Part shown: in pieces, positions 1-7,450 of the stretch
How the letters are laid out: every line of letters starts with the position of its first letter
Position numbering within the stretch: the stretch's first letter is position 1
Source of the DNA: an uncultured Collinsella sp.
GTDB lineage: Bacteria > Actinomycetota > Coriobacteriia > Coriobacteriales > Coriobacteriaceae
Assembly: GCA_902464035.1 (NCBI GenBank)
Contig: CABQHT010000050.1
Span: forward strand, 1-14,132
Reading direction: 5' to 3'
Length of the DNA stretch: 14,132 nucleotides
Translations under genes and position numbers: made by a program
The notes under the pieces: generated by a model
Seen by the model: only the letters and a program-made list of their open reading frames with translations
Database searches by the model: none
What the model was told of the DNA's origin: nothing

Positions 1-611
1 ACCGGGGCAAACGTCGACCAGAAGTAGTCGCGGTGTGCGTTGAGAACGCCCGAGAACACCGAGCCCAAACCATAAAACAGAATCTGGATGGCGAAGAAAC
101 GGAACATGAACGCAGCGGTATCCATGCTGCCGCCGTCACCCGAAAGGAACGATTGCGTCCAAATAAAGCCCGGAGCGAACACGGTCCCCAGCAACGAAAT
201 GCCACCCAGCACCAATAGCAGAATACCGAGCAGGTTGCCCACGTACTCGTTCGAGGCCTCGCGACCCTGCTCACGCCTCACGCCCATGTACACGGGCAAA
301 AACGCCGTCACGAGCATGCCGCCCATCACGAGTTCGTAGAGCATATTGGGCAGGTTGTTGGCGACCTGATAGGAGGACGAGAGCAGCGACATGCCGATAG
401 CGGCCGCCATTGCCCATGTGCGGATAAAGCCGGTGACGCGAGACACGATGGTCAGGATGGTCATAAGCCCGGCGGAACGACCAACCGTGGAGTAGTCCGA
501 CGAGCCCATATCATCAGTGCCATCTCGCGACGAAGAAGCTTCGGATGAGGGTGTCTGAGGCGCAGATTCTTTTGCAAAATGAGCTCCGCACTTCAATTCT
601 TCCTGCGGCAT
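1..611 (-). CDS. murJ: Lipid II flippase MurJ (MviN), N-terminal part, cut by window edge
   Basis: This is the first 203 codons of a MurJ/MviN-family polytopic membrane protein; the rest lies left of position 1. MurJ moves the lipid-linked peptidoglycan precursor (lipid II) across the cytoplasmic membrane. I translated this stretch from the minus strand by hand. The ATG at 611 follows an AGAGGA ribosome site by 7 nt and begins 3 nt after the ybaK stop, so the two are probably translated together. Residues 1-42 are hydrophilic and rich in Ser, Asp and Glu. Transmembrane helix 1 follows, with the SRVTGFIR motif (R58 and R64 match E. coli MurJ R18 and R24). Next comes the actinobacterial-type NNLPNMLYELVMGG motif at about 85-98, then two further hydrophobic helices. 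By hand alignment, the residues matching E. coli D39 and R52 are S79 and Y92. The family assignment is firm; substrate identity is inferred from the family. Confidence 0.92.
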   Translation of the reverse strand, partial: MPQEELKCGAHFAKESAPQTPSSEASSSRDGTDDMGSSDYSTVGRSAGLMTILTIVSRVTGFIRTWAMAAAIGMSLLSSSYQVANNLPNMLYELVMGGMLVTAFLPVYMGVRREQGREASNEYVGNLLGILLLVLGGISLLGTVFAPGFIWTQSFLSGDGGSMDTAAFMFRFFAIQILFYGLGSVFSGVLNAHRDYFWSTFAP

Positions 612-614
612 CGC

Positions 615-1115
615 TCAGTCCTCTCTCGTAATCGGGGCGACCGTCGCCCCGCAAAATGCAATTAAATCATCGGGTGCAAGCTCAAGCTGATAACCACGCT
701 TGCCTCCCGAAATAAAAATGGTATCCCAAAGGACACATGTCTCATCAATGAGCGTCCGGTAGCGTTTTTTCATACCGACCGGACTGCAGCCGCCGCGAAC
801 GTAGCCAGTCGCCGCAAGCAAATCCTTCACATGCATCATGGCCAAGGACTTCTCCCCCGCGGCACGCGCGGCGGACTTTAGATCGAGCTCGTCGGCAACA
901 GGGATGCAGCACACGACATGGTCGTTGGACGGCGTCACGCAGACCAAGGTCTTAAATCCTTGTCCGGGCTCCTCGCCAAGCTGCTCCGAAATCGCGACCC
1001 CCAGGCCCGCCGACTCATCACCATCGTCTTCGTACGTATGTAGAACATAGGAAATGCCGGCGCTTTCCAGCTCGCGCATCGCATTGGTTTTTGGCGTCCT
1101 TACAGCCTTTGCCAT
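615..1115 (-). CDS. ybaK: Cys-tRNA(Pro)/Cys-tRNA(Cys) deacylase, YbaK/EbsC family
   Basis: A 166-residue cytoplasmic protein of the YbaK/EbsC family, which hydrolyses Cys-tRNA(Pro) made in error by prolyl-tRNA synthetase. The length is close to the usual 155-165 residues. Family hallmarks are the lysine in the GFKTLV segment (K55, matching the conserved lysine of Haemophilus YbaK), the GGCSPVGMKK loop at residues 108-117, and a near C-terminal hydrophobic strand with small residues. I chose the ATG at 1115 because AAAGGA lies 6 nt upstream. The reading frame stays open further upstream to 1211, but that part has no ribosome site and does not resemble the family. The gene lies 132 nt downstream of uvrA on the same strand, with a hairpin in between, and 3 nt before murJ. 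Activity on Cys-tRNA(Pro) rather than another mischarged tRNA is a family-level inference. Confidence 0.9.
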   Translation of the reverse strand: MAKAVRTPKTNAMRELESAGISYVLHTYEDDGDESAGLGVAISEQLGEEPGQGFKTLVCVTPSNDHVVCCIPVADELDLKSAARAAGEKSLAMMHVKDLLAATGYVRGGCSPVGMKKRYRTLIDETCVLWDTIFISGGKRGYQLELAPDDLIAFCGATVAPITRED

Positions 1116-1196
1116 GGCATATCCTTTCCCTCGCATTCGGACGCAAGGATTAAGTATATGTCCAATTCGGCTGCATACGTCACTTCGACACAGCAA

Positions 1197-1227
1197 GCGC
1201 CATCGAATCACAAGGAGTCGATGGCGC
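1197..1227 (-). terminator. Perfect 10-bp stem-loop after uvrA, possible weak terminator
   Basis: An inverted repeat pairs 1197-1206 (GCGCCATCGA) with 1218-1227 (TCGATGGCGC) without mismatch, leaving an 11-nt loop. On the minus strand it begins 20 nt after the uvrA stop codon and ends about 80 nt before the ybaK start. The bases after it (TTGCTGTG) are not a true T-run, so a classical intrinsic terminator is doubtful. It may act as a partial terminator or as a 3'-end stabiliser that sets different uvrA and ybaK-murJ message levels. Confidence 0.4.
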
Positions 1228-1247
1228 CCATAAACTGAATCGCCTAT

Positions 1248-4127
1248 TTATTGAGCATCAAGTTGAGCCTGACGCTCCCGGTCACGCCTGAGCAACGGCG
1301 CCAAAAACTTGCCCGTATAACTTTGCGGACAGTCCGCAACCTGCTCCGGTGTGCCCGAAACCACGACGGTTCCGCCGCCGTTACCGCCCTCGGGGCCCAT
1401 ATCGATCAGGCGGTCGGCAACCTTGATGACATCAAGGTTGTGTTCAATCACCAGCACCGTGTTGCCCGCATCGACCAAGCGCTGCAGCACATCGAGCAGC
1501 TGGCGGACGTCCTCAAAATGAAGGCCGGTCGTCGGCTCATCCAAAATATAGAACGTCTTGCCCGTCTGGCGTCGATGAAGCTCCTTGGCGAGCTTCACAC
1601 GCTGCGCCTCGCCGCCCGAGAGCGTCGTGGCGGGCTGGCCCAGGCTCACGTAGCCCAAGCCTACATCGTACAGCGTCTGGAGCTTGCGCTTAATCTGCGG
1701 GATATTCCCAAAGAAGGCCAGTGCCTCGGTGACGCTCATGTCGAGCACGTCCGAGATGGTCTTACCACGGTAGGTGACCTCAAGCGTCTCGCGGTTATAG
1801 CGTTTGCCGCCGCAGACCTCACAGGGGACATAGATATCGGGAAGGAAGTGCATCTCGATCTTAATTTGTCCGTCGCCCTTGCATGCTTCGCAGCGACCGC
1901 CGCTCACGTTAAAGGAGAAACGTCCCGGCGAGTAGCCACGCGCCTTCGACTCCGGCGTACTCGCAAACAGCGCGCGAAGATCATCCCACAGGCCAATGTA
2001 CGTAGCAGGGTTGGAACGCGGCGTGCGACCAATCGGCGACTGGTCGATATCGATAACCTTATCGATACACTCGATGCCCTCGATTTTCTTATACGGACCC
2101 ACAGGGCGCGTCGAACGGTGAATGGCATTCGTAAGGGCAGGTGCGATGGTGTCGGTAACCAGGGAGCTCTTACCCGATCCCGACACGCCGGTAACGACCG
2201 TAAGCGTACCAAACTCGATCTTGGCGGTAACGTTTTTGAGGTTGTTGGCGCGGGCGCCCGTGATCTTAAGGCAGCCGCGACCGGGCTTGCGGCGTTCATC
2301 GGGAACCCGGATCATTCGTTTGCCGGTCAGATAAGCGCCCGTCATCGACTCGGGACACGCCATGATATCGGCAGGCGTTCCCGCCGCGACTACGTGTCCG
2401 CCGTTCACGCCCGCGCCGGGGCCCATGTCGATCACATAGTCGGCAGCACAAATCGTATCCTCATCATGCTCGACGACGATGACGGTATTGCCGATATCGC
2501 GTAGGCGCTCAAGCGTCTTGATCAGGCGCTCGTTATCGCGCTGATGGAGGCCAATCGATGGCTCGTCCAAAATGTACAGGACACCCATGAGGCCGGCGCC
2601 GATCTGCGTTGCCAGGCGAATGCGCTGGGCCTCGCCTCCGGAAAGCGTCGCCGAGGCACGGTCGAGGGTCAGATAGTCGAGTCCGACATCGACCAGAAAG
2701 CGCAGGCGCTCCAGGATTTCCTTAACGATGCGCCCGCCGATAAATTGTTGGCGCTCGGTAAGCTCCAAGCCCTCAAAAAACTCGAGCGACTCGCGGCACG
2801 ATAGGCAACAGACCTCGTAAATGGACTTACCGCCTACGGTAACAGCGAGCATTTCGGGGCGCAAACGAGCGCCGTGGCAGCTCGAGCACGGCTCCTCGCG
2901 GATGTACTTCTCCAAGCGCGCCTTGGTGTTCTCATTCGTCGTCTCGGTATAGCGCTCGTACAGGATATTGCGCACGCCCGAGAACTTGGTGTCCCACTGG
3001 CTGCGGCGCCCATCGAGCTTTTGATAGTCGACCGAAATCTTCTGGTCGCCCATGCCGTCTAAAAACGCGCGACGCACCCGCGGAGGCAGATCCTCCCACG
3101 GCGTATCGACGCTCACCTTAAAGTGTTTGCAGACCGCAGCGAAAATCTGCGGATAGTAGTTAGAGTTGCCAAACAGGCTGCCAAAGACCCCGTCGGCGAT
3201 CGACTTCGAGGGGTCTTCGATTAGGGCCTCGGCATCGACCGTCTTCTTAAAGCCCAGGCCATCGCACTCTGGGCACGCGCCATAGGGCGCGTTGAACGAG
3301 AAATCACGCGGCTGCAGGTCATCGATGGAGTGCCCATGCTCCGGGCACGCTAACGCCAGCGAATACTCCAGCAACTCGCCTTCGGTCCCCTCGGGAGCGT
3401 CGCGGTCGGGCAGCAAGTATACGTTCACATTGCCGTGCGCCAGCGCGGTCGCCTGCTCAACAGACTCGACGATACGGCCCAGCGAGTTCTCACGGATCAC
3501 GATGCGGTCGACCACGACCTCGATATCGTGCTTGAACTTCTTGTCCAGATCGATCTGATCGTCGAGCGAGCGCACTTCACCGTCGACACGCACGCGGCTA
3601 AAGCCCTCGGCGCGAAGATCCTCAAACAGTTTGGTGTACTCGCCTTTTCGCCCGCGCACCACCGGTGCCAGCACAAACGCGCGGCGGCCCTCCCCCGCCG
3701 TCAAGACCTTGTCGGCAACCTGATCGGTTGTCTGACGCTCAATGACACGGCCGCATTCGGGACAGTGCGGGGTGCCCACACGGGCGAACAGCAGGCGCAG
3801 ATAGTCATAAATCTCGGTTACGGTGCCAACCGTCGAGCGAGGGTTTTTAGATGTCGTCTTTTGGTCGATCGACACCGCCGGCGAAAGGCCGTCGATTGAA
3901 TCCAAGTCGGGTTTGTCCATCTGGCCCAAGAACTGGCGCGCATAACTCGAAAGGCTCTCGACGTATCGACGCTGGCCCTCGGCATAGATAGTGTCGAATG
4001 CCAGCGAACTCTTGCCCGAGCCAGAAAGACCGGTAATGACCACGAGTTGGTCACGCGGAATGGAAACATCGATATCACGGAGGTTGTGCTCACGAGCGCC
4101 GCGAATAACGATAGAGGAATCAGACAT
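1248..4127 (-). CDS. uvrA: Excinuclease ABC subunit A (UvrA), nucleotide excision repair
   Basis: A complete 959-residue UvrA, the damage-recognition ATPase that forms the UvrA2-UvrB2 complex in nucleotide excision repair. It shows the tandem ABC layout. Walker A1 GLSGSGKSS is at 33-41. A first zinc site lies in the CPEHGH...ACPECDG region at about 280-310. ABC signature LSGGEAQRI is near 495 and Walker B ILDEPSIGL near 520. Walker A2 GVSGSGKSS is at about 647-655. The second zinc finger has Cys746, Cys749, Cys769 and Cys772, the second LSGGEAQR is near 835, and Walker B ILDEPTTGL is near 860. Length and motifs are full and intact. The start at 4127 has AAGGAG 5 nt upstream; an in-frame extension to 4193 lacks a ribosome site. 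The gene is transcribed away from the LTA-synthase homologue at 4321. An imperfect LexA-type box sits 62-75 nt upstream, which would fit DNA-damage control. Its partner gene uvrB lies 6.4 kb away on the same strand. Confidence 0.98.
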   Translation of the reverse strand: MSDSSIVIRGAREHNLRDIDVSIPRDQLVVITGLSGSGKSSLAFDTIYAEGQRRYVESLSSYARQFLGQMDKPDLDSIDGLSPAVSIDQKTTSKNPRSTVGTVTEIYDYLRLLFARVGTPHCPECGRVIERQTTDQVADKVLTAGEGRRAFVLAPVVRGRKGEYTKLFEDLRAEGFSRVRVDGEVRSLDDQIDLDKKFKHDIEVVVDRIVIRENSLGRIVESVEQATALAHGNVNVYLLPDRDAPEGTEGELLEYSLALACPEHGHSIDDLQPRDFSFNAPYGACPECDGLGFKKTVDAEALIEDPSKSIADGVFGSLFGNSNYYPQIFAAVCKHFKVSVDTPWEDLPPRVRRAFLDGMGDQKISVDYQKLDGRRSQWDTKFSGVRNILYERYTETTNENTKARLEKYIREEPCSSCHGARLRPEMLAVTVGGKSIYEVCCLSCRESLEFFEGLELTERQQFIGGRIVKEILERLRFLVDVGLDYLTLDRASATLSGGEAQRIRLATQIGAGLMGVLYILDEPSIGLHQRDNERLIKTLERLRDIGNTVIVVEHDEDTICAADYVIDMGPGAGVNGGHVVAAGTPADIMACPESMTGAYLTGKRMIRVPDERRKPGRGCLKITGARANNLKNVTAKIEFGTLTVVTGVSGSGKSSLVTDTIAPALTNAIHRSTRPVGPYKKIEGIECIDKVIDIDQSPIGRTPRSNPATYIGLWDDLRALFASTPESKARGYSPGRFSFNVSGGRCEACKGDGQIKIEMHFLPDIYVPCEVCGGKRYNRETLEVTYRGKTISDVLDMSVTEALAFFGNIPQIKRKLQTLYDVGLGYVSLGQPATTLSGGEAQRVKLAKELHRRQTGKTFYILDEPTTGLHFEDVRQLLDVLQRLVDAGNTVLVIEHNLDVIKVADRLIDMGPEGGNGGGTVVVSGTPEQVADCPQSYTGKFLAPLLRRDRERQAQLDAQ

Positions 4128-4320
4128 GGAAGCTCCTTGCCTCCTATTGCATCGAATCATACTGCCGATGAGTTTAGCGCACTCGACGCGCACAGATGTT
4201 CGTAATACAAGATTCGCAGACCTTTAGCTTTGCGTATCGGGCGCTTTGTTTCTCGAAATGCCGTGGAAAGGTTACAGTAATCTAATACTGAACTTAATTT
4301 GCTGTACCAGAGGAACGTCC
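4128..4320. promoter_or_regulatory. Divergent promoter region between uvrA and LTA-synthase homologue
   Basis: This 193-nt gap must hold the start signals for both outward-facing genes. It is more A+T-rich than its surroundings, especially 4270-4300. For the plus-strand gene, TACAGT at 4273-4278 is a possible -10 box, but I see no good -35 box at the right distance. For uvrA, TAAACT (minus strand, 4177-4172) is a possible -10 box, also without a clear -35. Only the region, not the exact promoters, can be supported. Confidence 0.5.
4189..4202. promoter_or_regulatory. Possible LexA (SOS) box upstream of uvrA
   Basis: On the minus strand this reads CGAACATCTGTGCG. The Gram-positive SOS box recognised by LexA/DinR is CGAAC-N4-GTTCG. 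The site matches nine of those ten fixed bases (GTGCG instead of GTTCG). It lies 62-75 nt before the uvrA start codon, a sensible place for a repressor, and uvrA is a standard SOS gene in many bacteria. A one-mismatch match of this sort can arise by chance, and the LexA box of this organism is not known to me. Confidence 0.35.
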
Positions 4321-6474
4321 ATGACCGAAGATATCCCCCTTGAAATCACTTCGAGCGACATGGCCAATCTGCCCATATTCATCGCCGTCCTTATCGTGGC
4401 CGCCGTCGTCGTGCGCGTGTATTTTTCAATCAAACGCAACGAAAAGCCACCCATTGCCCGCGTCTTTTGGTGCGCGACGCTCCTCATCCCGCTCGGCGTG
4501 GTAGCTGCATGGATTACGAATCAATCGCTCGTAAATGAGGGCAGCTCCCTATGGGTCCTTTCTTATTCGGCGCTCGGTGCTGCCGCCGTCATGCTTCTTG
4601 TCGAGCCCTTGGTTTCGGGACTTATCGACCAAACCGACCTTGCGACGGGAACGGTTGCCTGTATTTGCCGCGACATCCTTGTCATCGCCGCTGTTTCAGC
4701 GCTCTCGTTCGTTTCAATCGAAATTGCCTGCAACGAAACGTTCTATCGCATTCCCGCCAACTCATTCGGGTTTTCCGTCGGGTTGCTCGCGACGGTTCTG
4801 CTCTCCCTTTATTTGCTGGGACAGCGTCATGGAGGCGTCATGGTCCTCGTGCCCGTCGTCTGTTGCATCCTTGGCATTGCCGAGCACTTCGTCATAACGT
4901 TTAAAGGCGAAGCCATCCTGCCAAGCGATATCTTGGCCCTTGGCACCGCAATGGAAGTGAGCGAGGGATACGAGTTTACCTTTACCGCCGGAATCGTAAC
5001 CTCTCTCGCCCTGCTGGAGATTTCCCTGGGGCTTCTTTCGCTCATCCGACCGCGAAAGCTCCGTACGCCCACCCATGTCTTCCCCGCTATCGCCGCTAAC
5101 CTCTGTGCTTTTCTGCTAGTGACCGTTGTGGGGCTCTCAGGCTTTTCCAACATCGACTTGGAGCAGGCGCTGGATTTTGGATTTGACCGTTGGCAGCCCA
5201 TCACCACGTATGCGTCTCAGGGTTTTATCACTTCGTTCACCGAAATGGTCAACGAGTTGCCCATTGAGAAGCCCGAAGACTATACGCCCGATGAGGCGCA
5301 GAGCATCGAGCAGGAGCTCGCCGCCGTCTACGACAGCACATATGGCTCGAGCGAACAGCGCGCGGCGGCCGTTGCCCAGTTCAATGAAATCAAGCCGACG
5401 ATTGTTGCCGTCATGAACGAGAGCTTTAGCGACCTTTCGTGCTTTGAGCAGCTCCAGGCGGCCGGGTACACCGGCCCCGCATTCTACAACTCGCTTCCCG
5501 ACACACTTGTTCGCGGCACCATGCTCGCTTCGGTCGCCGGTGGCGGAACGGCGAACTCCGAATTCGAATTTTTGACCGGAGCGACAACGGCCTTTGTCGG
5601 ATTAGGCAAGATCCCCTATCAGCTGTATCAGATGAATGGCGTAAACAGCCTGGCAAAGGACCTTAAAGAGCTTGGGTATACCACTACCGCTATGCACCCG
5701 CAAAACCCCGTCAACTACCATCGAGATAAAATCTATCAGCAGCTGGGCTTTGGAGACTTTCTTTCAATCGGCGATTTCGAAGGTGCGCCCTATTACCATG
5801 CCGGCGTATGCGACTACGCCACCTACGACAAGATACTCGACCTGCTTAGAACCGACGAAGCGCCGCAGTTCATCTTTGACGTCACGATGCAAAATCACGG
5901 CGGCTACGACTATGGCACCGTTCCCGCCGAAGAGCTGACAAACTATTGGGTCGAGGGAGCCAGCGAAGGCGCCAACAGCGCGCTCAACACCTATCTCACC
6001 TGCATCAACGCATCCGACCGGGACCTCGAGTACTTTATCAACGAGCTCCGCAACATCGGCAGACCGGTTGTTCTTGTCTTTTTTGGCGACCATCAGCCGA
6101 GCGCCGCAACGACTCTCAACGACGAGCTGTACCCTCAGGAAGATACGGCAAGCCACGCTTTCCGTATCTATCAGTCGACATATCTCGTCTGGGCTAACTA
6201 TGAGATCGCCGGCAATACCGAGCTCAACGTCTACGACACCGTCGGGGCAAACGAGATTGCAGCCATTACCCTTAATAAGATCGGCGCCCCGCTCACCAAT
6301 TACCAAAAGGCCCTGCTTGCGACAAGGTCAGATGTGCCCACCATCAATGTCGCCGGCTATCTCGGTGCCGACGGGCTGCGCTACGACTTGGAATCGGAAG
6401 ACAGCCCCTACGCCTCGACGATCGACAAGCTGCAGCGCATGCAATACCTCGAGTTCGCCAGCAAAGTTCAGTAA
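4321..6474 (+). CDS. LTA synthase family membrane phosphoglycerol transferase (sulfatase fold)
   Basis: A 717-residue polytopic membrane protein with an outward-facing alkaline-phosphatase/sulfatase-type domain, of the LtaS/MdoB family that transfers phosphoglycerol from phosphatidylglycerol onto an acceptor. About eight hydrophobic segments occupy residues 16-275. A linker rich in Glu, Ala and Ser follows at about 290-350. The catalytic domain carries NESFSD at 366-371 (metal-binding Glu367), GGGTANSEFEFLTG at 407-420 with the probable nucleophile Thr410, MQNHGGYD from 523, and FFGDHQPS at 587-594 (metal-binding Asp590, His591). All key residues are present. The ATG at 4321 has AGAGGA 6 nt upstream; the open frame back to 4246 has no ribosome site. 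It appears to be transcribed alone. The protein is longer than Staphylococcus LtaS and has more membrane helices than its five. Whether the acceptor is lipoteichoic acid, another glycolipid or a glycan cannot be told from sequence. Confidence 0.88.
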   Translation: MTEDIPLEITSSDMANLPIFIAVLIVAAVVVRVYFSIKRNEKPPIARVFWCATLLIPLGVVAAWITNQSLVNEGSSLWVLSYSALGAAAVMLLVEPLVSGLIDQTDLATGTVACICRDILVIAAVSALSFVSIEIACNETFYRIPANSFGFSVGLLATVLLSLYLLGQRHGGVMVLVPVVCCILGIAEHFVITFKGEAILPSDILALGTAMEVSEGYEFTFTAGIVTSLALLEISLGLLSLIRPRKLRTPTHVFPAIAANLCAFLLVTVVGLSGFSNIDLEQALDFGFDRWQPITTYASQGFITSFTEMVNELPIEKPEDYTPDEAQSIEQELAAVYDSTYGSSEQRAAAVAQFNEIKPTIVAVMNESFSDLSCFEQLQAAGYTGPAFYNSLPDTLVRGTMLASVAGGGTANSEFEFLTGATTAFVGLGKIPYQLYQMNGVNSLAKDLKELGYTTTAMHPQNPVNYHRDKIYQQLGFGDFLSIGDFEGAPYYHAGVCDYATYDKILDLLRTDEAPQFIFDVTMQNHGGYDYGTVPAEELTNYWVEGASEGANSALNTYLTCINASDRDLEYFINELRNIGRPVVLVFFGDHQPSAATTLNDELYPQEDTASHAFRIYQSTYLVWANYEIAGNTELNVYDTVGANEIAAITLNKIGAPLTNYQKALLATRSDVPTINVAGYLGADGLRYDLESEDSPYASTIDKLQRMQYLEFASKVQ

Positions 6475-6488
6475 GCCCGCCCATTCGC

Positions 6489-6523
6489 TTGGGCCCATCG
6501 TATTGCAAGCACGCTCGGCCCAA
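6489..6523 (+). terminator. Weak inverted repeat after the LTA-synthase homologue
   Basis: TTGGGCC at 6489-6495 pairs with GGCCCAA at 6517-6523 around a 21-nt loop, starting 15 nt after the stop codon. The loop is long and no T-run follows, so this is at best a poor intrinsic terminator. It is listed because transcription should end before the promoter at 6535. Confidence 0.25.
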
Positions 6524-6534
6524 ACGCATCGCAA

Positions 6535-6564
6535 ATGACTCCCGCTCGCAAACGAGGGTACAAT
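6535..6564 (+). promoter_or_regulatory. Sigma-70-type promoter for mrp
   Basis: ATGACT (4 of 6 matches to TTGACA) at 6535-6540 and TACAAT (5 of 6 to TATAAT) at 6559-6564 are separated by 18 nt. Transcription would start near 6571, giving a leader of about 50 nt before the mrp start at 6620. The leader holds a short G+C hairpin, GGGGC at 6584-6588 pairing with GCCCC at 6593-6597. Confidence 0.55.
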
Positions 6565-6619
6565 GACGCTCGTGTCACATCGCGGGGCCCCGGCCCCAGC
6601 ATATACAAAGGAGTCATAC

Positions 6620-7450
6620 ATGGGTTGCGAACACGCACAGGCCGCCGGCGGACAAACGTCGCCGTCGCAATTTGAGGAGAACACGCTGTCCGAGGTCAAG
6701 CGCGTCATCGCCGTGCTTTCCGGCAAGGGCGGTGTCGGCAAGTCATTTGTCACCGGTGCCATCGCCACCGAGCTTGCCCGTCACGGCCACAAGGTCGGCG
6801 TCCTCGATGCCGACATCACCGGTCCCTCTATCCCCAAGATGTTCGGTATGAGTGGACGCCACGTCCATGCCCTTGGCAACCTTATGCTGCCCGAAATCTC
6901 CGAGCACGGCGTCAAGGTCATGAGCTCCAACCTGCTGCTCCAAAACGAGACCGACCCCGTCCTTTGGCGCGGTCCGGTCATCGCAGGCGCCATTAGGCAG
7001 TTCTGGAGCGAGACCTCGTGGGGCCCCATCGACTACCTGCTGGTCGACATGCCTCCGGGAACAGGCGACGTCGCGCTCACCGTCTTCCAGTCGCTGCCCG
7101 TCGACGGCATCGTCATCGTCACGAGCCCGCAGGATCTGGTCTCGATGATCGTCGCCAAGGCGGTCAACATGGCCGAGAAGATGAACGTCCCCATTCTGGG
7201 CATTGTCGAGAACATGAGCTATATTGAGTGCCCCGACTGCGGCAAGAAGATCGAGGTCTTTGGCAAGAGCAAGCTCCCCGAGGTCGCAGAGCGCTATAAC
7301 CTCGACATCTTGGGGCAGCTTCCCATTAATCCGGCACTCGCCGAGGCCTGCGATAAGGGCGAGGTCGAGACCGCGCTGCCCGATGGCATGTTGCCCAAGG
7401 CAGTCTCTGCCGTCGAGGCTATTACCCCGCACGAGACCGACGAGGCCTAA
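6620..7450 (+). CDS. mrp: Mrp/NBP35 (ApbC) family iron-sulfur carrier P-loop ATPase
   Basis: A 276-residue cytoplasmic ATPase of the Mrp/NBP35/ApbC group, which binds a labile iron-sulfur cluster between two subunits and passes it to apoproteins. The deviant Walker A GKGGVGKS is at 35-42 (signature lysine K36), followed by DADITGPSIPKMFG, a DMPPGTGD switch region, and ENMSYIECPDCG with the bridging-cluster cysteines Cys204 and Cys207. I chose the ATG at 6620 because AAAGGAG is 6 nt upstream; the longer frame starting at 6563 overlaps the -10 box of the likely promoter. The N-terminal tail begins MGCEHAQ and keeps only Cys3, whereas many homologues from anaerobes have several cysteines there. 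The next gene begins on the base after this stop codon, so the two are surely co-transcribed. The client proteins are unknown; the neighbouring flavoproteins show no obvious cluster-binding motif. Confidence 0.93.
   Translation: MGCEHAQAAGGQTSPSQFEENTLSEVKRVIAVLSGKGGVGKSFVTGAIATELARHGHKVGVLDADITGPSIPKMFGMSGRHVHALGNLMLPEISEHGVKVMSSNLLLQNETDPVLWRGPVIAGAIRQFWSETSWGPIDYLLVDMPPGTGDVALTVFQSLPVDGIVIVTSPQDLVSMIVAKAVNMAEKMNVPILGIVENMSYIECPDCGKKIEVFGKSKLPEVAERYNLDILGQLPINPALAEACDKGEVETALPDGMLPKAVSAVEAITPHETDEA

Noticed and set aside
33..339. Two short plus-strand open frames at the left edge
   Set aside because: They are antisense to murJ, whose minus-strand translation clearly matches the MurJ family.
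1251..2504. A 417-codon open frame on the plus strand, antisense to uvrA
   Set aside because: Its translation has no recognisable family, no ribosome site and an Arg/Ala/Leu-rich make-up typical of a G+C-driven shadow of the real uvrA frame.
5764..6306. A 180-codon minus-strand frame under the LTA-synthase homologue
   Set aside because: It covers the conserved catalytic region of the real gene in antisense and has no sign of its own selection.
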